Numbered from the stretch's first letter, positions 1-5,962 are shown. The stretch: 6,937 bases of DNA from Pseudomonadota bacterium (GCA_023439425.1 JAEXNZ010000064.1:1-6937); one strand, 5' to 3'. The notes: generated from the letters alone by a model not told the origin. Program-made: numbers and translations.

Positions 1-821
1 CCCTGCCCGACCCTGACCTGCTGGCCGAGATGGCCACCCTGGCTGACTGCCAGCGCGCCGAGGGCTATGCATGCATCACCGCCCGGCGCGAGCATGGCGC
101 GTCATCGGTGGAGATTCCGCAGCCGCAGTTCGCCATCCTGCTGCAGGGGCGCAAGCAGGTCAGCACCGCACAGCAGTCGCTGACCTTCGCGCCAGGCGAT
201 CTGTTTCTGATCACCCAGCGCTGCCGCATTGATGTGGTCAACATTCCCGACCCGGCCAGTGGCGTGTACCTGAGCGCGATTGTGCCGTTGTGCAGTGAAG
301 CACTGCGTGCGGCGCGCACGCTCTGGAACGAACCGCTGCCCGCTGCCGGCCTGCCGCTGGCACACCTGGCACTGGATGCACATGCCGACACCCTGCGACA
401 GTGGCGTGCGGCACTGGAACGTGGCCACTACACCGAAGCGCGGCTGGCCCTGGCTGCCTTGATCGTCGCGTTCTGCCGCCGTGGTCACGGCAGCCTGCTG
501 CTGCCGCCCGAACCGAGCCTGGGCGAACGCCTGCGTGACCTGATCGCTGCCCAGCCCGAACGCGACTGGCAGTCGCATGACTTTGAAAGTCACCTCGGCA
601 TGAGCGGGGCCACCCTGCGCCGACGCCTGGCCAGCGAACAGCTGAGCGTGCGTGAGCTCATTGCCGACGCACGCCTGGCGTATGCCATGCAATTGCTTTA
701 CACCACCCGCCTGCCGCTGAAGACGGTGGCCGCGCGCGTGGGGTATCGCTCGCTCGGCAGTTTCAACCGTCGTTTTGCCGCCCGCTATGGGCTGGACCCG
801 GCGGAGATTGGCAACAGCTGA
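1..821 (+). CDS. AraC-family transcriptional regulator with AraC_N domain (5' end cut by window)
   Basis: DNA-binding regulator with an N-terminal ligand or dimerisation domain and a C-terminal double helix-turn-helix. The reading frame is open from base 3 with no stop before the first ATG at 30, and the codons ahead of that ATG (LPDPDLLAE) look like protein, so the true start probably lies left of the window. Counting from Met at base 30 (263 residues), residues 25-160 resemble the AraC_N type (Pfam PF06719), with the IPQPQFAILLQGRKQ stretch near 29-43. The first HTH lies at about 185-203 and the second at about 229-250 (PLKTVAARVGYRSLGSFNRRF), followed by the usual RYGLDPAE end. Members of this type often control a neighbouring enzyme gene. 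The downstream hydrolase, same strand and 99 bp away, is the obvious in-window candidate, but a target left of the window is equally possible. The effector cannot be read from the sequence. Confidence 0.9.
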   Translation, partial: LPDPDLLAEMATLADCQRAEGYACITARREHGASSVEIPQPQFAILLQGRKQVSTAQQSLTFAPGDLFLITQRCRIDVVNIPDPASGVYLSAIVPLCSEALRAARTLWNEPLPAAGLPLAHLALDAHADTLRQWRAALERGHYTEARLALAALIVAFCRRGHGSLLLPPEPSLGERLRDLIAAQPERDWQSHDFESHLGMSGATLRRRLASEQLSVRELIADARLAYAMQLLYTTRLPLKTVAARVGYRSLGSFNRRFAARYGLDPAEIGNS

Positions 822-834
822 GATCGGCGAGCAG

Positions 835-865
835 TTCGCGCGGAATTGTGAGCGCATCGCGCGAA
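835..865. promoter_or_regulatory. Perfect 8-bp inverted repeat between regulator and hydrolase genes (candidate operator or hairpin)
   Basis: TTCGCGCG at 835-842 is exactly complementary to CGCGCGAA at 858-865, with a 15-base spacer. It sits 14 bp after the regulator stop codon and 55 bp before the hydrolase start. No T-run follows, so it is not a standard intrinsic terminator. It could be an operator or an mRNA hairpin, or chance in GC-rich DNA. A second small hairpin, GCGGC at 891-895 with GCCGC at 899-903, lies 6 bp before the hydrolase Shine-Dalgarno sequence. I found no convincing -35/-10 pair in the gap. Confidence 0.35.
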
Positions 866-920
866 AGGATGCCGGCAGTATGGGGCTGTCGCGGCGCTGC
901 CGCATTGCCAGGAGGCTTTC

Positions 921-1907
921 ATGGCCGGTTTTTCAATTCGTGGGTTGATCTGCTTTGTTGCTGGGCATGGCCCGGCACTGCTGTTGGCGGGGGTGGCACA
1001 GGCTGCGACAGGCCATGTGGTCGAACAGCAGGTGCCAGGCGTGTACCACCAGCAGATCGGCACGTTACAGGTCACGGCCCTGTTCGATGGCACCGTGGCA
1101 CTGGGCCGACAGGCACTGGTGGGCATTGAACCCGGCGCGGTGACCCGCCTGCTCGATCACCGTTACGTGCCCGAGGATGGCAAAGGCCTGCAGACCGCGG
1201 TCAATGCCTACCTGGTGCAGCGCGGCCGGCATCTGACCCTGGTCGATACCGGCACCGCGCAGTGCTTCGGTCCCGGCCTGGGCCAGGTGCTGGGCAATCT
1301 ACGCGCGGCCGGTTATGACCCGGCCGAGGTCGACGATGTGCTGCTGACCCACGCCCACCCGGACCACCTGTGCGGTCTGCTGGATGCCAATGGCAAAGCG
1401 GCCTACCCCAACGCCACGGTGTGGCTGTCGCAGGCCGATGCCGACTATTGGTTGAATCCGGCCAGCGAAGCGGCCGCACCGCAAGGGGTGCGCTTCGCCT
1501 TCGCGCTGGCCCGCCAGGCCGTCGCGCCGTATGACGCCGCCGGCAAGGTCAGGCGCTTCCGCGCCGGGCAGGCACTGCCTTCCGGTGTGACCGCTCTGGA
1601 CAGCCATGGGCACACCCCCGGCCATGTGTCCTGGCAGCTGGACGGTGGCAGCCAGCAGTTGCTTGTGTGGGGCGACATCGTGCACTTCCACGCGGTGCAG
1701 TTCGCGCAGCCAACGGCCAGCTATGAGGCTGATAGCGACAGGGCCGCGGCGATTGCCAGCCGCCGCGCGATGATGACGCAGGCGGCCAACCACGGCTGGT
1801 GGGTGGCGGGTGCGCACCTGCCCTTCCCGGGATTGGGTCATGTGCGACACGAAGGCGACGCCTTCGCGTGGGTCCCGGGCGAATTCGCGCCGTTGCCGGC
1901 GCGGTAA
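921..1907 (+). CDS. Secreted MBL-fold hydrolase, methyl parathion hydrolase / dihydrocoumarin hydrolase-like
   Basis: A 328-residue binuclear-metal hydrolase. The ATG at 921 is set by a perfect AGGAGG at 910-915, 5 bases upstream. Residues 1-28 form a signal peptide (hydrophobic 9-25, likely cleavage after AQA at 28), so it acts in the periplasm or outside the cell. All metallo-beta-lactamase ligands are present: H144, H146, D148, H149 (THAHPDH), H231 (GHTPGH), D252 (GDIVH) and H299 (GAHLPFPG). From memory, these match the ligands of methyl parathion hydrolase (147, 149, 151, 152, 234, 255, 302; 331 residues) at a constant offset of 3. The GTLQVTALFDGTV, DTGTAQCFGPGLG and HLPFPGLGH blocks are also shared. 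Pocket aromatics F116 and W177 align with F119 and W179 of that enzyme. The fold and metal chemistry are secure. The natural substrate (lactone, aryl ester or other) is inferred; the pocket favours a lactonase/esterase over an organophosphatase. Possibly regulated by the upstream AraC protein. Confidence 0.92.
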   Translation: MAGFSIRGLICFVAGHGPALLLAGVAQAATGHVVEQQVPGVYHQQIGTLQVTALFDGTVALGRQALVGIEPGAVTRLLDHRYVPEDGKGLQTAVNAYLVQRGRHLTLVDTGTAQCFGPGLGQVLGNLRAAGYDPAEVDDVLLTHAHPDHLCGLLDANGKAAYPNATVWLSQADADYWLNPASEAAAPQGVRFAFALARQAVAPYDAAGKVRRFRAGQALPSGVTALDSHGHTPGHVSWQLDGGSQQLLVWGDIVHFHAVQFAQPTASYEADSDRAAAIASRRAMMTQAANHGWWVAGAHLPFPGLGHVRHEGDAFAWVPGEFAPLPAR

Positions 1908-1913
1908 CCGGGA

Positions 1914-2537
1914 TTACGCGGTTTCCGGGGCCGGCTTGTTCAAGCCCAGCCAGCCACCGATGATGCCGCGCGCCTCGTCCACGCCCTGGCGGGCCGGGCC
2001 GGAGAAGGTCTGCACGCTCACGGTGTCGCCGAACGAGGACTGCAGGTCCTTGCGCACTTTCTGCAGGGCAATGCCCTGCTGGCCACGGCCGAGCTTGTCG
2101 GCCTTGGTCAGCAGCGCATGTGCCGGCAGGCCGCGCTGCACGGCGTAACCCAGCATCTGCCGGTCATAGTCCTTCAGCGGATGACGGATGTCCATCACCA
2201 CCACCAGTCCGCGCAGGGCCTCGCGGGTGCGGAAGTACTGGTCGATGAAGGCCTGCCAGTGCGCCTGCAGGTCCAGCGGCACCTTGGCGTAGCCGTAACC
2301 GGGCAGATCGACCAGCTTGGCCTCCGGGGTGACCTCGAAGAACACCAGCTGCTGGGTGCGGCCGGGGGTCTTGGAGACCCGGGCCAGGCTGTTCTGGCGG
2401 GTCAGGGCATTGAGGGCGCTGGACTTGCCAGCATTGGAGCGACCGGCAAAAGCCACTTCGGCCCCGACATCGTCCGGCAATTGCCGGATGTTGTGGGCCG
2501 AAAGCAGGTAATGGGCGCGTTCTAGGAGCAGTGACAT
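1914..2537 (-). CDS. engB: Ribosome biogenesis GTP-binding protein EngB (YihA/YsxC)
   Basis: A 207-residue TrmE-Era-EngA-EngB-Septin-like GTPase that helps assemble the large (50S) ribosomal subunit in the cytoplasm; it is essential in many bacteria. The G motifs are in order: G1 GRSNAGKSS at 32-40, G2 threonine T61 within TPGRTQ (57-62), G3 DLPG at 77-80, G4 TKAD at 144-147, and a G5-like FSG at 178-180. Length is typical. I chose the ATG at 2537 (MSLLLERAHYLLSAHN) because family members start this way. An in-frame ATG two codons upstream (2543) is possible; neither has a clear Shine-Dalgarno sequence. The open frame runs on to 2933, but that extension overlaps cytochrome c4 and is spurious. 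The stop lies 6 bp from the stop of the convergent hydrolase gene. It is divergent from cytochrome c4, with about 150 bp between starts. I found no convincing minus-strand promoter. Confidence 0.96.
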   Translation of the reverse strand: MSLLLERAHYLLSAHNIRQLPDDVGAEVAFAGRSNAGKSSALNALTRQNSLARVSKTPGRTQQLVFFEVTPEAKLVDLPGYGYAKVPLDLQAHWQAFIDQYFRTREALRGLVVVMDIRHPLKDYDRQMLGYAVQRGLPAHALLTKADKLGRGQQGIALQKVRKDLQSSFGDTVSVQTFSGPARQGVDEARGIIGGWLGLNKPAPETA

Positions 2538-2602
2538 GTGCATAGGATCGCATGTCCGGGCCGGATGCGCCGCTGCCGGGCGGTTTTTGCCGCACTGCCG
2601 CG

Positions 2603-2632
2603 TTGACCCCGGCGCAAACCGGCATGGATAAT
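2603..2632 (+). promoter_or_regulatory. Sigma70-type promoter for cytochrome c4 and possibly the redox cluster
   Basis: A -35 box TTGACC (2603-2608; 5 of 6 match consensus) and a -10 box GATAAT (2627-2632; 5 of 6) are separated by 18 bp. Transcription would start near 2639, leaving a leader of about 50 bases before the ATG at 2692. It is the best promoter match I found and stands out in GC-rich DNA. It lies in the 154-bp gap between the divergent engB and cytochrome c4 start codons; nothing else is recognisable there. Confidence 0.65.
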
Positions 2633-2691
2633 CGGCCGATCCCCGCGGGTGCACCCTGTACCTGCCAGGCCGGTCCACACGGAGCTTCCGC

Positions 2692-3474
2692 ATGCGCCAT
2701 GCTCGCGTTCTTGCCGTTTCCGCTGTTGCTGTATCGCTGCTGGCCGCTGTTGCGGTCGCCCAGACGTCCATCACCCCGTTGCCCGACAACGCGCCGGTGA
2801 AAACCGCCTCGCTCGAGGTCGATTTCAGCAAGACCACCTGGGGTGACCCCAAGGCCGGCCAGACCAAGGCCGCGGCCTGTGCGGCCTGCCATTCGGCCGA
2901 CGGCAACTCCACCGTGGAGATGTACCCCAGCATTGCCGGCCAGAGCGAACGCTACGTGGCCCAGCAGATCGCGCTGATCGCCAACGGCCAGCGCAGTTCC
3001 GGGGCAGCGGCGGCGATGGTGCCGTTCGTGCAGGACCTCACCCCGCAGGACATGCGCGACATTGGTGCCTTCTTCGCCACCCAGAAGGCCAGCGCCGGGC
3101 TGGCCGACGACGGCGTGGTCGCCGAGGGTCCCTACAAGGGCCTGAAGTTCTACGAGATCGGCCAACAGCTCTATCGCGGCGGCAACGCCGAGCGCGGCAT
3201 TCCCGCCTGCATGGCCTGCCACGGGCCCACGGGAGGCGGTAATCCGGGCCCGGCCTACCCGCATATTGGCGGCCAGCACGCCAGCTATGTGGCGCGCCGG
3301 CTGCAGGAGTACCAGGCCGGGGTGACCCAGGAAACCGACAAGGCCCACTTCCAGATCATGGCCAGCATCGCCAAGTCGTTGACCGAACAGGAAATCCAGG
3401 CGCTGGGCAGCTACCTGCAGGGGCTGCACAACCGCGCTGACGACGTCGCTGGCGCGCCTGCCCGCGCGCCCTGA
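2692..3474 (+). CDS. Dihaem cytochrome c4
   Basis: A 260-residue periplasmic electron carrier with two class I c-type haem domains, a family that delivers electrons to terminal oxidases, notably cbb3-type. A signal peptide covers residues 1-23 (cleavage likely after AVA). Haem sites are CAACH at 63-67 and CMACH at 173-177, one per domain. Likely axial methionines are M109 and M223. The paired YPSIAGQ (78-84) and YPHIGGQ (189-195) motifs and the closing LGSYLQGL (238-245) are typical of c4. The ATG has a GGAG at 2681-2684, 7 bases upstream. About 27 residues (24-50) separate the signal peptide from the usual start of the first haem domain (GDPKAGQ), longer than I recall for Pseudomonas c4. The gene is preceded by a good promoter and followed by an intrinsic terminator before dsbA. 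Confidence 0.95.
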   Translation: MRHARVLAVSAVAVSLLAAVAVAQTSITPLPDNAPVKTASLEVDFSKTTWGDPKAGQTKAAACAACHSADGNSTVEMYPSIAGQSERYVAQQIALIANGQRSSGAAAAMVPFVQDLTPQDMRDIGAFFATQKASAGLADDGVVAEGPYKGLKFYEIGQQLYRGGNAERGIPACMACHGPTGGGNPGPAYPHIGGQHASYVARRLQEYQAGVTQETDKAHFQIMASIAKSLTEQEIQALGSYLQGLHNRADDVAGAPARAP

Positions 3475-3493
3475 ACCGTTCGCCCGCGACCGA

Positions 3494-3521
3494 CGGCAGG
3501 TGCGCCTGCCGCTTCGGCAGG
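3494..3521 (+). promoter_or_regulatory. Mutually exclusive hairpin pair in the cytochrome c4-dsbA spacer (attenuator-like)
   Basis: CGGCAGG occurs twice, at 3494-3500 (arm A) and 3515-3521 (arm C), 21 bp apart. Its exact complement CCTGCCG lies between them at 3505-3511 (arm B). Arm B can therefore pair with A (7 bp, 4-base loop) or with C (7 bp, 3-base loop), but not with both. The element starts 20 bases after the cytochrome c4 stop and is followed 15 bases later by a terminator hairpin. This resembles the layout of attenuators, or it could be a binding site with repeated half-sites. A weak -10-like TATGTT (3523-3528) directly follows arm C, without a clear -35. The pairing is seen directly; regulation is inference. 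Confidence 0.4.
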
Positions 3522-3535
3522 GTATGTTCCCCTTC

Positions 3536-3564
3536 ACGCCGGCATCAGGCCGGCGTTGTTTTTT
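3536..3564 (+). terminator. Rho-independent terminator between cytochrome c4 and dsbA
   Basis: A perfect 8-bp stem is formed by ACGCCGGC (3536-3543) and GCCGGCGT (3549-3556), with the 5-base loop ATCAG. It is followed by TGTTTTTT (3557-3564). This is the clearest intrinsic terminator in the window and would end cytochrome c4 mRNA about 90 bases after its stop codon. It ends only 13 bases before the dsbA ATG, overlapping the space where a dsbA promoter or leader would be expected. Either dsbA is read through it or it forms part of the dsbA 5' leader. Confidence 0.8.
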
Positions 3565-3577
3565 CCGATGGAGATGG

Positions 3578-4228
3578 ATGTTGAAGACGCTGATCCCCCG
3601 CCTGATGCTGTTGCTGCTGGCTATGACCCCGCTGGCCGCACTGGCTGCCCCCGCCGCGCCGCTGGTGGAAGGCACCGACTACAAGGTGCTGGCCCAGCCC
3701 GGCACGTTCGCCCCCGCTGCCGGCAAGATCGAAGTGGTGGAGGTGTTCGGCTACACCTGCCCGCACTGCGCGCATTTCGAACCGAAGCTGGAAGCCTGGG
3801 CGAAGAAGCTGCCCAAGGACGTCCGCTTCACCCCGGTGCCGGCCGCGTTCGGCGGCCCGTGGGATTCCTTCGCCCGTGCCTACTACGCCGCCGAACAGGT
3901 GGGCGTCGCCCAGCGCAGCCATGCGGCCATGTTCAAGGCGCTGCACGAGCAGGGTTCGCTGCCGATGCAGAACATCGCGCCGGACGAACTGGCTACGTTC
4001 TACCAGGCGTATGGCGTTGAACCGGAGAAGTACATCGCGGCGCTGAAGAGCGATGCGGTGGAACAGAAGCTGGCCGCTGCGCGCGCCTTCGCCCGCCGCA
4101 CCCAGATTCCCGGCACGCCGTCGATGATCGTCAACGGCAAGTACCTGGTCACCGGTGACACCTTTGACGACCAGTTGCGCATCGCCAGCGCCCTGATCGC
4201 GCGCGAACGCGCCGGCAAGGCTCGCTGA
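3578..4228 (+). CDS. dsbA: Thiol:disulfide interchange protein DsbA (soluble periplasmic)
   Basis: A 216-residue periplasmic oxidase that introduces disulfide bonds into exported proteins and is reoxidised by DsbB. A signal peptide covers residues 1-24 (ends ALAA, then PAAP). The thioredoxin-fold active site is C61-P-H-C64 within FGYTCPHCAHFEP, the canonical DsbA dipeptide. The cis-proline loop is GTPS with P181, inside the IPGTPSMIVNGKYLVTG block. Length is typical. The ATG at 3578 follows GGAG (3570-3573) by only 4 bases. The next codon is TTG (3581), which would give the N-terminus MKTLIPRL with a better 7-base spacing and is a real alternative. The frame is open upstream to 3500, but that stretch contains the terminator and is not signal-like. 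It is followed 109 bp later by a diverged paralogue on the same strand. Confidence 0.95.
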   Translation: MLKTLIPRLMLLLLAMTPLAALAAPAAPLVEGTDYKVLAQPGTFAPAAGKIEVVEVFGYTCPHCAHFEPKLEAWAKKLPKDVRFTPVPAAFGGPWDSFARAYYAAEQVGVAQRSHAAMFKALHEQGSLPMQNIAPDELATFYQAYGVEPEKYIAALKSDAVEQKLAAARAFARRTQIPGTPSMIVNGKYLVTGDTFDDQLRIASALIARERAGKAR

Positions 4229-4244
4229 ACCGTCACACCCCTTG

Positions 4245-4307
4245 CACGCGGCGGTGCGCTGACCGCGTGTCATCATTTCCCCCTGGCCGGCGCATGACGC
4301 ACCGGCC
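4245..4307 (+). other. Two possible hairpins in the dsbA / dsbA-like spacer
   Basis: The 109-bp spacer holds CACGCGG (4245-4251) with CCGCGTG (4263-4269), and GGCCGG (4285-4290) with CCGGCC (4302-4307), each with an 11-base loop. Neither is followed by a T-run (the bases after the second are TTCCCC), so they are at best weak or Rho-dependent termination or mRNA-processing structures. I found no clear promoter, so the second gene may be co-transcribed with dsbA. Confidence 0.3.
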
Positions 4308-4337
4308 TTCCCCTGCTCAATTGCTGGAGATGCTTCC

Positions 4338-5168
4338 ATGAAGACCCGTTTCGCCCTCGCCCTGATGGCCCTGCTGCCGATCCTGGCCGCCTGCCAGGCC
4401 AAGGACGGCACCGAGAACACCGCCACCCCGGCAGCCCCGGCCACCACCGAAGCCCCGGCCGAAGCCACTCCGGAAACCACCGCTGCCAGCGGCGAGACGG
4501 CAGCAGCGGAAACCGCAGCGGCCGAAGCGGGCGCACAGGCTGAGACCACCGCGCCGGCGGCGGCACCGGCCGCGTCCAAGCCGGTCGGTCCGGAACCGGT
4601 GGAAGGCACCGACTACCTGGTCCTGAAGGCAGGCGCGCCGTTCGCCCCGGCCACCGGCAAGATTGAAGTCGCCGAGATCTTCGGCTTCGTCTGCCCGGCC
4701 TGCAATGCGTTCCAGCCCAAGATCGCGGCGTGGAAGGCAGGCCTGCCGAGCGACGTCAACTTCGTCTACGTGCCCGCCATGTTCGGCGGCACCTGGGACA
4801 ACTACGCCAAGGCCTTCTACGCTGCGCAGAACCTCGGCGTTGAAGAAAAGACCCACGACGCGCTGTACGCCGCGATCCACGTCACCCAGGAGCTGAAGGG
4901 CGAACGCGGTCGTGATTCCGTGGAAGACATCGCCGCCTTCTACGCCAAGCACGGCGTGGACGCGAAGAAGTTCCTGGCCGAAATGAACGGCTTCTCGGTC
5001 AACGGCCAGACCAACAAGGCCAAGCAGTTCGCGCAGCGCAGCGAGATCACCGGCACCCCGTCGGTCATCGTCAATGGCAAGTACCTGGTCAAGGGCAAGA
5101 GCTTTGACGACATGCTGCGCATTGCCGACCACCTGATCGCCCGCGAGCGCGCTGCCAAGGGCGGCTGA
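4338..5168 (+). CDS. DsbA-like thiol:disulfide oxidoreductase lipoprotein with CPAC active site
   Basis: A 276-residue DsbA-family protein predicted to be membrane-anchored. Residues 1-19 form a lipoprotein signal with lipobox LAAC (16-19). C19 would be lipidated and is followed by Q20, which does not signal inner-membrane retention in the E. coli rule. Residues about 22-82 are a low-complexity linker rich in Ala, Thr, Glu and Pro. The DsbA domain spans 86-276, with active site C119-P-A-C122 and cis-Pro P241 in GTPSVIVNGKYL. From EGTDY onward it aligns with the preceding DsbA along the whole length at roughly half identity by eye, ending LIARERA in both, which shows a tandem duplication. The His of CPHC is replaced by Ala, which should alter redox potential. 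GGAG at 4326-4329 supports the start. I recall tandem dsbA genes in Xylella and lipoprotein DsbAs in Neisseria. Its substrates are unknown. Confidence 0.92.
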   Translation: MKTRFALALMALLPILAACQAKDGTENTATPAAPATTEAPAEATPETTAASGETAAAETAAAEAGAQAETTAPAAAPAASKPVGPEPVEGTDYLVLKAGAPFAPATGKIEVAEIFGFVCPACNAFQPKIAAWKAGLPSDVNFVYVPAMFGGTWDNYAKAFYAAQNLGVEEKTHDALYAAIHVTQELKGERGRDSVEDIAAFYAKHGVDAKKFLAEMNGFSVNGQTNKAKQFAQRSEITGTPSVIVNGKYLVKGKSFDDMLRIADHLIARERAAKGG

Positions 5169-5191
5169 GTTCGAACGCAACAAGAGAAACC

Positions 5192-5962
5192 GTGGTGACA
5201 ACCCCCAACACCCGGACCCTGCGTCTGCTGACGGCCAACATCCAGGCCGGCTCCAGTACCCGCCGGTACAGCGACTACGTGACCCGCAGCTGGTCACATG
5301 CGCTGCCGGCGGGACGCAAACGGTCCAGCCTGGATGCGATTGCCCAGCTGGCCCGTGGTCATGACATCGTCGGCCTGCAGGAGGCCGACCCCGGCAGCCT
5401 GCGCTCGGGCTTCACCAACCAGACCCACTATCTGGCCGAGCGTGCCGGCTTCAATTATTGGAGCCACCAGCCGAACCGCCGCATGGGCGGGGTGGCCTCC
5501 AGTGCCAATGGCCTGCTCAGCAAGCTGGAGCCGGTGGAAGTACAGGACCACGCCCTGCCCGGCCGCATTGGCGGGCGCGGCGTGCTGCTGGCCAAGTTCG
5601 GCGAGGGCAACGAGGGCCTGCTGGTAGCCGTGGCGCACCTGTCGCTGGGCACGAATTCGCGGATGTCGCAGCTGGCCTTCATCGGCGAGCTGTTGAGCGA
5701 CCATCCCAATGCCGTGCTGATGGGCGACTTCAACTGCTTGGCCGACCGTCCGGAAATGCAGGCGCTTTACCAGAAGACCACCCTGCAGCCCCCCGGCTGC
5801 GCGGTGCCGACCTTCCCCAGCTGGCGGCCAGACCGCGCCATTGACCACATCCTGCTGAGCAGCAACCTGCAGCAGCGCAGCGCCGAAGCGGTACCGGCGG
5901 CGTATTCGGATCATCTGGCGCTGGCGATGGAGATTGATGTGCCAGCGCACGTGGTGCGCTAG
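5192..5962 (+). CDS. Endonuclease/exonuclease/phosphatase (EEP) family protein
   Basis: A 256-residue metal-dependent hydrolase of the DNase I / exonuclease III / inositol-phosphatase fold. The catalytic set is complete: N16 (TANIQ), E64 (GLQEAD), H149 (VAHLSLG), D179 and N181 (GDFN), D218-H219 (IDHI) and S239-D240-H241 near the C-terminus. No signal peptide or membrane segment is visible, so it appears cytoplasmic. The start is GTG at 5192 or the adjacent GTG at 5195; a weak AAGAGA lies at 5182-5187. It begins 23 bp after the stop of the DsbA-like lipoprotein gene, consistent with one transcript. From memory, a homologue also follows dsbA in Pseudomonas. The family includes nucleases, lipid phosphatases and sphingomyelinases, and the substrate cannot be told from the motifs. 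It is unclear why such an enzyme is linked to disulfide genes. Confidence 0.9.
   Translation: MVTTPNTRTLRLLTANIQAGSSTRRYSDYVTRSWSHALPAGRKRSSLDAIAQLARGHDIVGLQEADPGSLRSGFTNQTHYLAERAGFNYWSHQPNRRMGGVASSANGLLSKLEPVEVQDHALPGRIGGRGVLLAKFGEGNEGLLVAVAHLSLGTNSRMSQLAFIGELLSDHPNAVLMGDFNCLADRPEMQALYQKTTLQPPGCAVPTFPSWRPDRAIDHILLSSNLQQRSAEAVPAAYSDHLALAMEIDVPAHVVR

Noticed and set aside
842..854. GGAATTGTGAGCG, identical to the left half of the E. coli lac operator region
   Set aside because: The right half is absent, there is no dyad symmetry around it, and no lac-type gene is nearby. Treated as coincidence.
1906..1923. Small hairpin AACCG / CGGTT across the two convergent stop codons
   Set aside because: Only 5 bp with an 8-base loop and no T-run on either strand; too weak to call a terminator.
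2570..2588. CCGC...GCGG followed by TTTTT on the plus strand in the engB-cytochrome c4 gap
   Set aside because: The stem is only 4 bp and no plus-strand gene ends upstream, so a terminator makes no sense here.
2538..2933. Upstream extension of the engB frame to a 339-residue protein
   Set aside because: It would overlap the start of cytochrome c4 antisense, and the added residues are not EngB-like. Family members begin at MSLLLERAH.
2164..3675. A 503-codon open frame on the minus strand, plus other long frames opposite the genes
   Set aside because: These are antisense shadows common in GC-rich DNA. They overlap secure genes (engB, cytochrome c4, dsbA) and show no domain motifs.
4242..4276. 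TTGCAC and CATCAT as a promoter for the DsbA-like lipoprotein gene
   Set aside because: Poor matches (3 and 4 of 6) and a 23-bp spacing, too long for sigma70.
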